From: an uncultured Opitutia bacterium
GTDB taxonomy: Bacteria; Verrucomicrobiota; Verrucomicrobiia; Opitutales; Opitutaceae
Assembly (NCBI GenBank): GCA_903896015.1
Contig: CAITWF010000077.1
Span: 1-64,000, forward strand
Length of the DNA: 64,000 nt
Direction of reading: 5' to 3'
The notes below the pieces were generated by a model, which had not been told where the DNA came from, searched no databases, and was given only the letters and a program-made list of their open reading frames with translations. Both the position numbers and the translations under genes were made by a program. This document shows, piece by piece, positions 19,568 through 27,623 of this stretch (the stretch's first letter is position 1; every line of letters starts with the position of its first letter).

Positions 19568-21217
19568 ATGAAATTTTCCCTGCGTTTCGCTTCGATCGGT
19601 CTGATCGCTTCGGCATTTTCCTTTGCCGCCGATCTTCCCTTGCTCCGTCAGCAAGGCACCGCCAAGCAGCTGATCGTCGACGGCCAGCCTTTTCTCATTC
19701 GTGGCGGCGAACTCAGCAATTCCCACGGCGAACCCGACTACCTCCGCGCGGCGTGGCCGAAATTAAAATCGCTCAACCTCAACACCGTCGTCGCGCCGAT
19801 CTACTGGGATGTGATCGAACCCACCGAAGGAAAATTCGACTTCGCCACCGTCGACGGACTGATCGCCGATGCGCGGGCGAACGACCTCCGCCTCGTGCTG
19901 CTCTGGTTCGGCTCGTGGAAAAACTCCATGTCGTGCTACGTGCCCGCGTGGGTGAAAATCGACATCGCGCGTTTTCCGCGCGCGCGTAATTCAGCCGGCC
20001 AAGCGATGGAAATTCTCACGCCGTTCAACGCAACCAACCGCGACACCGATGCGCGCGCCTTCGCCGCACTCATGCGCCATCTGCGGGAGACCGACGCCGC
20101 GCACACCGTCATCCTTGTCCAAGTCGAAAACGAAATCGGCATGATCCCTGAGGCGCGTGATCGCCATCCGGCGGCGGACGCGGCGTTCGCTGCGCCGGTG
20201 CCAGCGGAGTTGATGAACTATCTCGTCACTCACCGTGACACGCTCACGCCCGAGGTGAACGATCGGTGGAACGCGAACGGCGCGCGAACCAGCGGCACGT
20301 GGACGGAAGTCTTCGGCGACAGCGCCGCCACGGGCGAACTCTTCATGGCGTGGACCTTCGGCCGCTACGTGGAAGTCGTCGCGAAAGCCGGCCGCGCGGA
20401 ATACGCGCTCCCACTCTACGTCAACGCCGCGCTCATTCGCCCCGGCTACCAGCCCGGCCAGTATCCGAGCGCCGGTCCTCTCCCGCACCTGATCGACGTG
20501 TGGCGCGCCGCGGCACCGACGATCGATTTTATCAGCCCGGACATCTATTTTCCCAACTTCACCGAGTGGGCCGATCGCTACGTGCGCGGGGGCAACCCAC
20601 TCTTCGTGCCCGAGGCGCTCCGCAGCAACGACGCCGCGGTGAACGCTCTCTACGCGTTCGGCGCGTGCAGCGGTTTTGGTTTCTCGCCGTTCGGCATCGA
20701 GTCCATCGGCGGACCCGGCGCGAGTCTGCTCCGCGCGAGCAACGATCTTATCCGCCAGCTCACGCCGCTCATCACCGCGCGGCAGGGCCTCGGCACGATG
20801 ACCGCACTGCTCCCGCCCGCGGCCGAGCAACGCCAACCGCATGCCGTCACGTTCGGCGGCCTTACGCTCAGCGCGAGCTACGAGCGACTCGAGTCTCCCG
20901 TCCTCGCTGACGGTGTGATCAACGAGGCCGGCGATCGCTCCACCAGCCGCGCACCGCTGCCCGCCGGTGCGATCGTGCTCCAACTCGGGCCGGACGAATT
21001 TCTTTTCGGCGGCATTGGCGTCACAATCACCTTTGCCGCGCCTAAGCCCGGCGATCCGGTCATCGGCATTCTCACCTGCGAAGAGGGCCATTACGCCGAC
21101 GGAGAATGGCAGCATATTCGCTGGCTCAACGGCGACCAAACGCACCAAGGCCGCCATGTCCGCCTCGAACCAGGCCACTTCGCGCTCCAGCACGTGAAGC
21201 TTTACGGCTACCGCTGA
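19568..21217 (+). CDS. Exported GH35-type glycosidase (beta-galactosidase-like)
   Basis: The protein has 549 residues and a signal peptide (MKFSLRFASIGLIASAFSFAA). The barrel begins with FLIRGGELSNS and NLNTVVAPIYWDVIEPTEG, the N-terminal GH35/GH42-like signature. Likely catalytic residues are Glu189 in QVENEIG (acid/base) and Glu349 in VPEALRS (nucleophile). The last 150 or so residues form a beta domain resembling DUF5597. Family members remove terminal beta-galactosyl or related residues; next to a xylanase it may act on galactose or arabinose side chains of xylan. The specificity is not readable. It ends 104 bases before the LacI gene. Confidence 0.85.
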   Translation: MKFSLRFASIGLIASAFSFAADLPLLRQQGTAKQLIVDGQPFLIRGGELSNSHGEPDYLRAAWPKLKSLNLNTVVAPIYWDVIEPTEGKFDFATVDGLIADARANDLRLVLLWFGSWKNSMSCYVPAWVKIDIARFPRARNSAGQAMEILTPFNATNRDTDARAFAALMRHLRETDAAHTVILVQVENEIGMIPEARDRHPAADAAFAAPVPAELMNYLVTHRDTLTPEVNDRWNANGARTSGTWTEVFGDSAATGELFMAWTFGRYVEVVAKAGRAEYALPLYVNAALIRPGYQPGQYPSAGPLPHLIDVWRAAAPTIDFISPDIYFPNFTEWADRYVRGGNPLFVPEALRSNDAAVNALYAFGACSGFGFSPFGIESIGGPGASLLRASNDLIRQLTPLITARQGLGTMTALLPPAAEQRQPHAVTFGGLTLSASYERLESPVLADGVINEAGDRSTSRAPLPAGAIVLQLGPDEFLFGGIGVTITFAAPKPGDPVIGILTCEEGHYADGEWQHIRWLNGDQTHQGRHVRLEPGHFALQHVKLYGYR

Positions 21218-21305
21218 CGCTTTCGGCGACGGCCGCGGCTCCCAAACGGTCGGAGCAATTACTACCCCACCGGCAATCATCTCGACACGACGTCTGCTGC
21301 GAGTT

Positions 21306-21322
21306 TGGTCAACGGTTGACCA
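21306..21322. promoter_or_regulatory. Probable LacI operator overlapping the regulator start codon
   Basis: TGGTCAACGGTTGACCA is a palindrome perfect except for its single central base. Its last base is the A of the ATG at 21322. Binding here would block transcription or initiation of the regulator itself. A related site lies at 22351. Confidence 0.65.
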
Positions 21323-22368
21323 TGAATCTGCGCCACCTCGCAAAACTCGCGGAGCTGTCGCCGTCGGCAGTCTCACTTGCGTTGCGGGGCAGCCCGAAGA
21401 TTTCCGCCGCGACGAGCAAGCGCGTGCGCAAGCTCGCGCAGCAAGTCGGCTACCGTGCGGACGCCAAGGTCGTCGCGTTCATGAGCCACCTCCGCACGCC
21501 GCGCGCGGTGCGGCAGGCGGCGTGTTTCGGCGTGATCTCGTTCTATGAACACCCGCGGCCCTGGGAAAGCTCTCGGCACCAGCAGCGGATTTTTCAGGGC
21601 ATGACCCAACGCGCCGATGAGCTCGGCTACCGCCTGGAACCGATCTGGTTGCGAGAGCCTGGCATGACCTACCGGCGCGTGCGCGACATACTCGCCACTC
21701 GTGGCATCGAGGGCTTGTTGTGCTTTGGTAGTCCAGATTTCGGCCAGGAATTTCCGATGGAATTGGGCAACTGCGCGACCGTCACTGTCGGCCTCAGCAT
21801 CCGCACGCCGCAGCACCGGGTGACGAGCCATTTCTACCATGACACGCTCACCGCGCTGAAGCGCGTTCACCGCCTCGGCTACCGGCGACCGGGTCTGATT
21901 CTTGGCACCTATGAGGAGGCGCGCAGTGCGCTGGCTCACTCCTCTGCCTATCTCGGTTGGTGCGAAAGCCAGCTCGAACCGCAACGCGCGCTCCCGGTGC
22001 TACGTCTGCCCGCCGTCGAAAAAAAGCCGGTGCTGCAGTGGCTCGCCGCTCACACGCCCGACGTGATCCTGTTTGTTAACCTGCCCGAAACGATCCCCCA
22101 GTTTCGCGCCGTGCTGGCTGCGCAGCGTCGCAACTTGCCGCGCGAGTTGGGCGTGGCCGTCCTCAGCCATCTCGTCGAAGGCACCGGCTTCTCCGGCATG
22201 CAACAAAATCAACTCCTGATGGGCGCCTGGGCTGTGGAGCTGCTCGCCGATCGTATCGCCAACCGCGATCTCGGCGTCCCGGCCAATCCACGCATCGAAA
22301 TGGTCGAGAGCGAATGGATCGATGGAGGCTCGTTGCCGACGCTTGGCCGCGGTCAACAGTTGAGTTGA
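21322..22368 (+). CDS. LacI family transcriptional regulator (corrinoid/uronate operon)
   Basis: The protein has 348 residues. The N-terminal helix-turn-helix (LRHLAKLAELSPSAVSLALRG, residues 3-23) and hinge region (KRVRKLAQQVGYRADA) are typical of LacI. A periplasmic-binding-protein-like ligand domain of about 280 residues follows. The ATG at 21322 lies directly before the HTH, and the upstream frame is non-coding overlap with the GH35 gene. It sits between the xylanase block and the ThuA-UxuA-corrinoid operon. Two related GGTCAAC-N-GTTGA sites, one on its own start codon and one in its last codons about 100 bp before thuA, suggest autoregulation plus control of the downstream operon. The effector is unknown; a uronic acid or its methyl ether would fit. 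Confidence 0.92.
   Translation: MNLRHLAKLAELSPSAVSLALRGSPKISAATSKRVRKLAQQVGYRADAKVVAFMSHLRTPRAVRQAACFGVISFYEHPRPWESSRHQQRIFQGMTQRADELGYRLEPIWLREPGMTYRRVRDILATRGIEGLLCFGSPDFGQEFPMELGNCATVTVGLSIRTPQHRVTSHFYHDTLTALKRVHRLGYRRPGLILGTYEEARSALAHSSAYLGWCESQLEPQRALPVLRLPAVEKKPVLQWLAAHTPDVILFVNLPETIPQFRAVLAAQRRNLPRELGVAVLSHLVEGTGFSGMQQNQLLMGAWAVELLADRIANRDLGVPANPRIEMVESEWIDGGSLPTLGRGQQLS
22351..22365. promoter_or_regulatory. Degenerate second operator copy before thuA
   Basis: GGTCAACAGTTGAGT matches the inner part of the 21306 palindrome (GGTCAAC-N-GTTGA) at 12 of 12 fixed bases. It lies in the final codons of the lacI gene and about 100 bp upstream of the thuA start. Confidence 0.45.
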
Positions 22369-22462
22369 GTTTGCGTCGCCGCCACCACGACTCCCCCCAC
22401 ACTTTCCCGCCCCACTCGGCCGGCCCCCGCCCACGCGGCCACCACTCACCGTTGTACTCCCC

Positions 22463-23221
22463 ATGAAAAGGATTCTCCCTGTCGTTCTGCTCCTTGCCAC
22501 CGCGCTCGGCCTCGCCGCCGCCGAACCACGCGTGCTCGTTTACACCCGCAATTTCACCCCCGACGGCAAGGGCTACGTGCATGATAACATCGCGGCCAGC
22601 GTCGCGATGTTGAAAAAACTCGGCGCGGAAAACGGCTTCACCGTCGACGCGAGCGACAAGCCGGACGTTTTCACCGAAGCGAATCTGAAAAACTACGCGG
22701 CGCTCATCTTCTCGAACTCAAACAACGAGGCGTTCGAAAACGACGCCCAGCGCGCCGTCTTCGAGCGCTACATTCGGGCCGGCGGCGGCTTCGTTGGCAT
22801 TCACTCGGCGTCAGGCTCGGAGCGCGCGTGGCCGTTCTTCTGGGCGACGCTCGGCGGAAAATTTAACCGCCATCCGCCGCTGCAGCCCTTCACGCTAGAC
22901 GTGCTCAACTCCAAACATCCGGCCGCTGCACACCTCGGCGCGACCTGGGCATGGGAGGACGAATTCTACTACCTCGATCACCTCAACCCGCGGATGCATG
23001 TGATCCTCGCGGGCCGGCTCACCGGCCTAAAAGATCCGAAGCTGGCGGAATATCCGGGCGCGACGTTCGGCGACGTGTTTCCGCTCGCGTGGTGCATCGA
23101 GGAAAATGGCGGCCGTCACTTTTACACCGCCCTCGGCCACAAGATCGCCTATTACTCCGATCCAAACTACCAAAAGCACGTGCTCGGCGGCATCCTCTGG
23201 GTGCTGCGCGTGAAGAACTGA
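22463..23221 (+). CDS. Exported ThuA-like domain protein
   Basis: A 252-residue protein with signal peptide MKRILPVVLLLATALGLAAA. The mature part shows the ThuA fold, related to class I glutamine amidotransferases: RVLVYTRNFTPDGKGYVHD, a GGGFVGIHSASGSE loop, and RHFYTALGHKIAYYSD near the end. ThuA proteins occur in carbohydrate-use loci (trehalose in rhizobia), and their chemistry is poorly defined. It is the first gene downstream of the LacI regulator and lies 34 bases before the mannonate dehydratase, so it probably starts the operon. A periplasmic role in processing the incoming sugar is plausible but unproven. Confidence 0.85.
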   Translation: MKRILPVVLLLATALGLAAAEPRVLVYTRNFTPDGKGYVHDNIAASVAMLKKLGAENGFTVDASDKPDVFTEANLKNYAALIFSNSNNEAFENDAQRAVFERYIRAGGGFVGIHSASGSERAWPFFWATLGGKFNRHPPLQPFTLDVLNSKHPAAAHLGATWAWEDEFYYLDHLNPRMHVILAGRLTGLKDPKLAEYPGATFGDVFPLAWCIEENGGRHFYTALGHKIAYYSDPNYQKHVLGGILWVLRVKN

Positions 23222-23255
23222 TCGACACGCTCCCACGTTCGTCCCCCGCCCCTCG

Positions 23256-24338
23256 ATGAAACTCGGCCTCGGCCTCTACCGCCATATGCTCACGCCGGAA
23301 AACTTCGCGTTCGCGAAGCAGGCCGGCGCCACACACATCGTCGCGCACCTCGTGGATTATTTTCGCGGCGGCGGCCACATCGGCCCGGATGATCAGCCAA
23401 CGGGCACCGACTGGGGCTGGGGCCTTGCCGGCGATCCGGACAAACTCTGGACGCTCGAGGAAATCGTGAACTTGCGCCGCGACGTCGAGACCGCCGGCCT
23501 GAAACTCGAAGCGATCGAGAACTTCGATCCGGCACACTGGCACGACATCCTGCTCGAGGGCCCGCAGCGCGCGAACCACATCGAAAACGTGAAAACGATT
23601 ATCCGGCGCATGGGCGAGGCCGGAGTGCCGATCATGGGCTACAATTTTTCGATCGCGGGCGTCGCCGGCCGCACCAAAGGCCACTACGCGCGCGGCGGCG
23701 CGCCGTCCGTCGGCATGGAAGGCCCCTACGATCTCCCGATGCCGAACGGGCTCGCGTGGAACATGGTCGTCGATCCCACCGCGCCGACCCGCTCCACCGG
23801 CACGATTCCACCCGCGACGCCTGAGCAGCTCTGGTCGCGCTTGCAGCGTTTTCTCGACGACGTCTTGCCCACTGCCGAAAAAGCCGGCGTCCGCCTCGCG
23901 CTCCATCCCGACGATCCGCCGATGCCGACGATTCGAGGACAACCGCGGCTCGTTTACCAGCCCTCGATGTATCAGCGCGTGATCGATCTGAACCACAGCC
24001 CCGCGAACCAGCTCGAGTTCTGTGTCGGCTCCCTCGCCGAGATGACCGAGGGCAACATCTACGACGTGGTCGATCAGTATTCGAAGCAGAACCGGCTCGG
24101 CTACGTCCACCTCCGCAACGTTCGCGACAAGGTGCCGCACTACAAGGAGACGTTCATCGACGACGGCGAGGTCGACGTGCTCCGCGTGCTCGCGATTCTG
24201 CACCAAAACAAATTCGACGGCGTGATTATTCCGGATCATGCGCCACAGATGTCGTGCGCTGCGCCGTGGCACGCGGGCATGGCGTTCGCGATGGGCTTCA
24301 TTCTCGCGGGCTTCAAGACGCTAGACGCGAAACGATGA
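23256..24338 (+). CDS. uxuA: Mannonate dehydratase (UxuA family)
   Basis: The protein has 360 residues and no signal, a TIM-barrel enzyme converting D-mannonate to 2-keto-3-deoxygluconate (KDG) in glucuronate breakdown. Family marks visible are RLALHPDDPPMPTIRG, VHLRNVRDK with the metal-binding His, and a C-terminal IPDHAPQM. The length is slightly below that of E. coli UxuA (394). Its stop overlaps the corrinoid activase start (ATGA). That coupling of a uronate enzyme to a corrinoid methyltransferase cassette is unusual and is the basis of the main hypothesis here. UxaC and KDG kinase/aldolase are not in the window. It may accept a methylated mannonate; that cannot be judged from sequence. 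Confidence 0.9.
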   Translation: MKLGLGLYRHMLTPENFAFAKQAGATHIVAHLVDYFRGGGHIGPDDQPTGTDWGWGLAGDPDKLWTLEEIVNLRRDVETAGLKLEAIENFDPAHWHDILLEGPQRANHIENVKTIIRRMGEAGVPIMGYNFSIAGVAGRTKGHYARGGAPSVGMEGPYDLPMPNGLAWNMVVDPTAPTRSTGTIPPATPEQLWSRLQRFLDDVLPTAEKAGVRLALHPDDPPMPTIRGQPRLVYQPSMYQRVIDLNHSPANQLEFCVGSLAEMTEGNIYDVVDQYSKQNRLGYVHLRNVRDKVPHYKETFIDDGEVDVLRVLAILHQNKFDGVIIPDHAPQMSCAAPWHAGMAFAMGFILAGFKTLDAKR

Positions 24339-25984
24339 GCGTGCACCTCCACATCAACGGTCACGCCTGCGATGCGGAAAAGGGCATCTCGCTTTTCACG
24401 TGCGCCGAAAAGCTCGGCGTGCCCGTGCCAACCTCGTGCAACAAGCAGGGCAAGTGCAAGGAGTGTGTCGTCGAGGTCACCGAGGGCATGGAGCGCCTCT
24501 CGAAGCCCAGCCCCGAAGAGAAACACCTGAAGGGCGCGTTTCGCCTTTCGTGTTGCACCCGTCTCGCGCAGGACGACGGCGAGGTGCGCTGCCACACGAT
24601 GCGTCGCGGCGCCATGCGGATCGAGAAGCACGCTTTCGAACTTCCGGTGCACGGGCCAAAATGGAAACGTGAGCCTGCCGTCACCCGCGACGGCGATCGC
24701 ATCCTCCTCGACGGCGAGGAAATCGATCGCGGCACCGGCCCGCTCCACGGCCTCGCGATCGATCTCGGCACCACGACCATCGTGATGCGGTTGCTCAATC
24801 TGGAGACGGGCGAGGTCGTCGCCGATTCGTCATTTGAAAACCCGCAACGCTTCGGCGGCTCCGACGTGATGGCGCGCATCCAATATGACACCGACGATCG
24901 CACCAAAACCCTCCAGCGCACGCTGGTCGGTTACCTAAGCCGCGCCATCGCGGAGTTCCCCGTCGATCCGCGCTCGATCTACGAGGTCGTAATCGCCGGC
25001 AACTCGACGATGCGGGACATGTTTTTCAAGCTGTCCGTCTACTCGATCGGCCAGAGCCCTTATCAGTCGCTCACCGAGCTCGAACTGGCCGACGGCAAGC
25101 GCACGACCACCAGTCTCTCCGAGACCGCACGCAAACTCGGCCTGCCGATTCACCCCAAGGCGCGCGTCTACGGGTTGCCGATCATCAGCGGCCACGTCGG
25201 CGCCGATGCCGCGGCGTGCATGCTCGCGGTCGACATCGCGAACGAAGAACGCGTCGTCGCAGTGATGGACATCGGCACGAACACCGAGCTCATCGTCGGC
25301 AACAAACACAAGGTCCTCGCCGCCTCGTGTCCCGCTGGTCCGGCGTTCGAGGGCGGCCAAATTACCTTCGGCATGCCCGGTCTGCCCGGCGCGATCGAAA
25401 AGGTTTCGATCGCCGACGACGGCACGGTGCAAACCACGGTGATCGGTGGCGTCAGACCCGAGGGAATTTGCGGCTCCGGCCTCGTGGATTTGATGAGCGA
25501 GCTGGTGCGGACCGAGCGGATGAATTCGCTCGGACGCTTCGAAGGCGGTCCGCATGATTTCGTCGTCGCCGAAAGCGATGGCCGCCCGATCACGTTCAGC
25601 GAGGCCGACGTCAATGCGCTCGCCCAAGCGAAGGGCGCCAACGTCGCCGGCCTGCAAATCGCGTTCGCCGAATACGGTATCCGCTACGTCGACCTCGACG
25701 TGTTCTATCTCGCAGGCGGATTCGGCCGCCACCTCAACCTGGAATCCTCGAAGCGCATCGGCCTGATCCCGAACATCCCCGCCGAAAAAATTATTCAGAT
25801 CGGCAACGCCTCCGTCGAAGGCGCGTGTATCGCGCTGCTCTCGCGCACCAAACGCGCCGAGATCGAGTCACTCGTGCGGCGCGTGACTCACTGCCGGCTC
25901 GAAACGCATCCGGGCTTTTTCGATTTTTTCGTCAACGGCTGCCAATTCGCCCCCGTCGAGAACACCTCGGAGGTGCCGTCATGA
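24335..25984 (+). CDS. Ferredoxin-ASKHA reductive activator of corrinoid proteins (RACE/AcsV-like)
   Basis: 549 residues. The N-terminus is a plant-type [2Fe-2S] ferredoxin with cysteines 35, 41, 44 and 73 or 74 (C-x5-C-x2-C…C). The rest is the ASKHA ATPase fold typical of these activators: LAIDLGTTTIV at about 140-150, DIGTNTELIVGN at about 312, and YLAGGFGRHL at about 458. Such proteins use ATP and a low-potential electron to re-reduce inactive cob(II)alamin to cob(I)alamin on a corrinoid protein. The ATG at 24335 overlaps the uxuA stop, and the stop overlaps the next gene. The natural client is the corrinoid protein encoded four genes downstream. The electron donor is not encoded nearby. 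Confidence 0.92.
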   Translation: MSVHLHINGHACDAEKGISLFTCAEKLGVPVPTSCNKQGKCKECVVEVTEGMERLSKPSPEEKHLKGAFRLSCCTRLAQDDGEVRCHTMRRGAMRIEKHAFELPVHGPKWKREPAVTRDGDRILLDGEEIDRGTGPLHGLAIDLGTTTIVMRLLNLETGEVVADSSFENPQRFGGSDVMARIQYDTDDRTKTLQRTLVGYLSRAIAEFPVDPRSIYEVVIAGNSTMRDMFFKLSVYSIGQSPYQSLTELELADGKRTTTSLSETARKLGLPIHPKARVYGLPIISGHVGADAAACMLAVDIANEERVVAVMDIGTNTELIVGNKHKVLAASCPAGPAFEGGQITFGMPGLPGAIEKVSIADDGTVQTTVIGGVRPEGICGSGLVDLMSELVRTERMNSLGRFEGGPHDFVVAESDGRPITFSEADVNALAQAKGANVAGLQIAFAEYGIRYVDLDVFYLAGGFGRHLNLESSKRIGLIPNIPAEKIIQIGNASVEGACIALLSRTKRAEIESLVRRVTHCRLETHPGFFDFFVNGCQFAPVENTSEVPS

Positions 25985-27234
25985 TCGAGGTGCTCGATCC
26001 GCGCCCGGATGGCAACGTGCAGGACGTCGAATACCACCGACTCCTCGGCTATCCGCGCGGCCACGAGCTGACCGGCCGCGCGCTGGAACTCGCCGGGTGG
26101 GCCCGGCGCTGGTTCAGCGAACACGGCCGCCCGTGGATTTACCTGCGCGAAGTCGAACTCCAATTCGCACCCGATCGCCTCGCGATCGCCGGGACTCGCT
26201 TAAGCTCGACCCAGCTGCACGACCATCTCACCCAAGCCGAGGCTACTCGCGCCATGGTCGTCGCCGTGAGCGCCGGCCGCGCCGCCGAGGAGTACGCCCG
26301 CGAACTCTGGGAAGCCGGCAAACCGGACGAATATTTCTTCCTCGAGATTTTTGCCTCCGCCGTCGTCGAGCGGATCGTCGCGACGACGAGCGGCCGCATC
26401 TGTGATCTGGCGGAGCGTGACGGTTTGCTCGCGGTGCCCCACTACAGCCCCGGCTACTCGGGCTGGGATGTCGCCGATCAAAACAAGCTCTTCGATCTCA
26501 TCACACGCGGCGCGAAGGAATCGTTTCCCGAAAAAATCGAGGTGCTTTCAAGCGGGATGCTGCGCCCGAAGAAATCGCTCCTCGGCGTCTTCGGGCTTAC
26601 GGCGCGGTCGTCACGCGCGCTCGAAGCCTCGCGTGCGACGCCCTGTGCGAATTGCGCGTTTTCGCCCTGCCGCTACCGCCGCGCTCCCTATCGCCATGCG
26701 GGCGATGGAAGCGCGGCATCACAAACTGACACCGCCTCTCCCTCGTCCGCGCCGCACTACTCCGTCAACCCACGCGCGCTCGCCAAATGGGCGCGCGAAC
26801 GCGTTCGGCTCGAATCGCAAGCTGATGGTTCGTTCGTTGCGAGTTTCCGCTTTGACGGCACGACCTGCTCGAACATGGGCCAGCCGTTCGCGTTCGATTA
26901 TACGGTCACACTCGGTTCGGCCGCGGAGGCCCACCTCGTCCGCGAGACCCATTGCCGACCCGCGCCTGACGATGAAGGCCACAAAAAAATGTGTTCCTAC
27001 CTCCGCGATGCACCCGCGATCATGCAGGCGATCGCCACGGAAAAGCCGCTGCTCGGTCGGCCGCTTGCCGACGTGCTGGGCTGGACCCGGACCTCAGCTC
27101 CGGCCGGTTGCCACTGCGACGCCGCGAGCCGCCGGCACAAGTGGGGTCTCGCGCTGGAAGCAATTCACTTTGCTCTCGCGCAGCGTGCCACCCTGCCCGT
27201 CTCCACCCCGAAACTTTCTTCCACTTCCTCATGA
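25981..27234 (+). CDS. MetH-activation-domain-like protein with Cys-rich C-terminal part
   Basis: 417 residues, no signal peptide. Residues of about 15-210 resemble the cobalamin-dependent methionine synthase activation domain: an N-terminal YLREVELQF region, PHYSPGYSGWDVADQ at 153-167 (equivalent to the GYPACPD segment of MetH), and LSSGMLRPKKSLLGVFGL at 189-206. The C-terminal half is different, with C-x2-C-x4-C at 222-230 (CANCAFSPC), a Cys in HKKMCSYL, and GCHCDAASRRHKWG; it might bind a metal or Fe-S cluster. It starts in an ATGA overlap with the activase and ends in one with the next small gene. A role in corrinoid reactivation or as an activase partner is inferred from context. Confidence 0.75.
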   Translation: MIEVLDPRPDGNVQDVEYHRLLGYPRGHELTGRALELAGWARRWFSEHGRPWIYLREVELQFAPDRLAIAGTRLSSTQLHDHLTQAEATRAMVVAVSAGRAAEEYARELWEAGKPDEYFFLEIFASAVVERIVATTSGRICDLAERDGLLAVPHYSPGYSGWDVADQNKLFDLITRGAKESFPEKIEVLSSGMLRPKKSLLGVFGLTARSSRALEASRATPCANCAFSPCRYRRAPYRHAGDGSAASQTDTASPSSAPHYSVNPRALAKWARERVRLESQADGSFVASFRFDGTTCSNMGQPFAFDYTVTLGSAAEAHLVRETHCRPAPDDEGHKKMCSYLRDAPAIMQAIATEKPLLGRPLADVLGWTRTSAPAGCHCDAASRRHKWGLALEAIHFALAQRATLPVSTPKLSSTSS

Positions 27235-27566
27235 TCAAGCTCTGCAACCGCAACCTCGCCGCCGTCGAAAAACTCCCGTCGAAGGTCCAAGACAAGTCCG
27301 GGATCGGCTCGCACTACGTCGACGCGTTTGTCGCTCCCATGAACGCCGCGATCCCCGAAACGAATCCACCCGTGCGCGTATCGTGCAAGCGCAAGGGCCT
27401 GCGTCTCACGCTGCGCGTCGGCACCAAAAAAGGCGAAGGCCTCATGCGCCGCCTCACTGTCAGCAAGGATCCCGTGATCATGCTCGAAGCCGCGTTACAG
27501 GAGGCCGCCCAAGCCGCCGGCGTCCAACTCCAGATCACCGACACCGAAATCCTGATCGCGCCGTAA
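27231..27566 (+). CDS. Small conserved-context protein of unknown function
   Basis: 111 residues with a basic N-terminal half and an acidic C-terminal end. I recognise no domain. The pattern (VRVSCKRKGLRLTLRVGTKKGEG, then an alpha-helical MLEAALQEAAQAAG, then VQLQITDTEILIAP) suggests a small alpha/beta protein. It overlaps the upstream gene by an ATGA junction, so it is almost certainly translated, and lies 57 bases before the methyltransferase gene. Placement inside the corrinoid cassette suggests an accessory or assembly role, with no direct evidence. Confidence 0.7.
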   Translation: MIKLCNRNLAAVEKLPSKVQDKSGIGSHYVDAFVAPMNAAIPETNPPVRVSCKRKGLRLTLRVGTKKGEGLMRRLTVSKDPVIMLEAALQEAAQAAGVQLQITDTEILIAP

Positions 27567-27623
27567 ATAAAACGTCCCAACCAACCCCGCTCCGCCTCAA
27601 CTGTCTCCCAAACCAATTTCCCC

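Noticed and set aside
22369-22462. Possible cobalamin riboswitch before the corrinoid operon
   Set aside because: The gap is only 94 bases and shows no B12-box-like conserved sequence or multi-stem structure.
23019-24272. 417-codon minus-strand open frame
   Set aside because: It mirrors uxuA and the end of thuA, both strongly supported; the translation is Arg/Ala/Val-rich without motifs.
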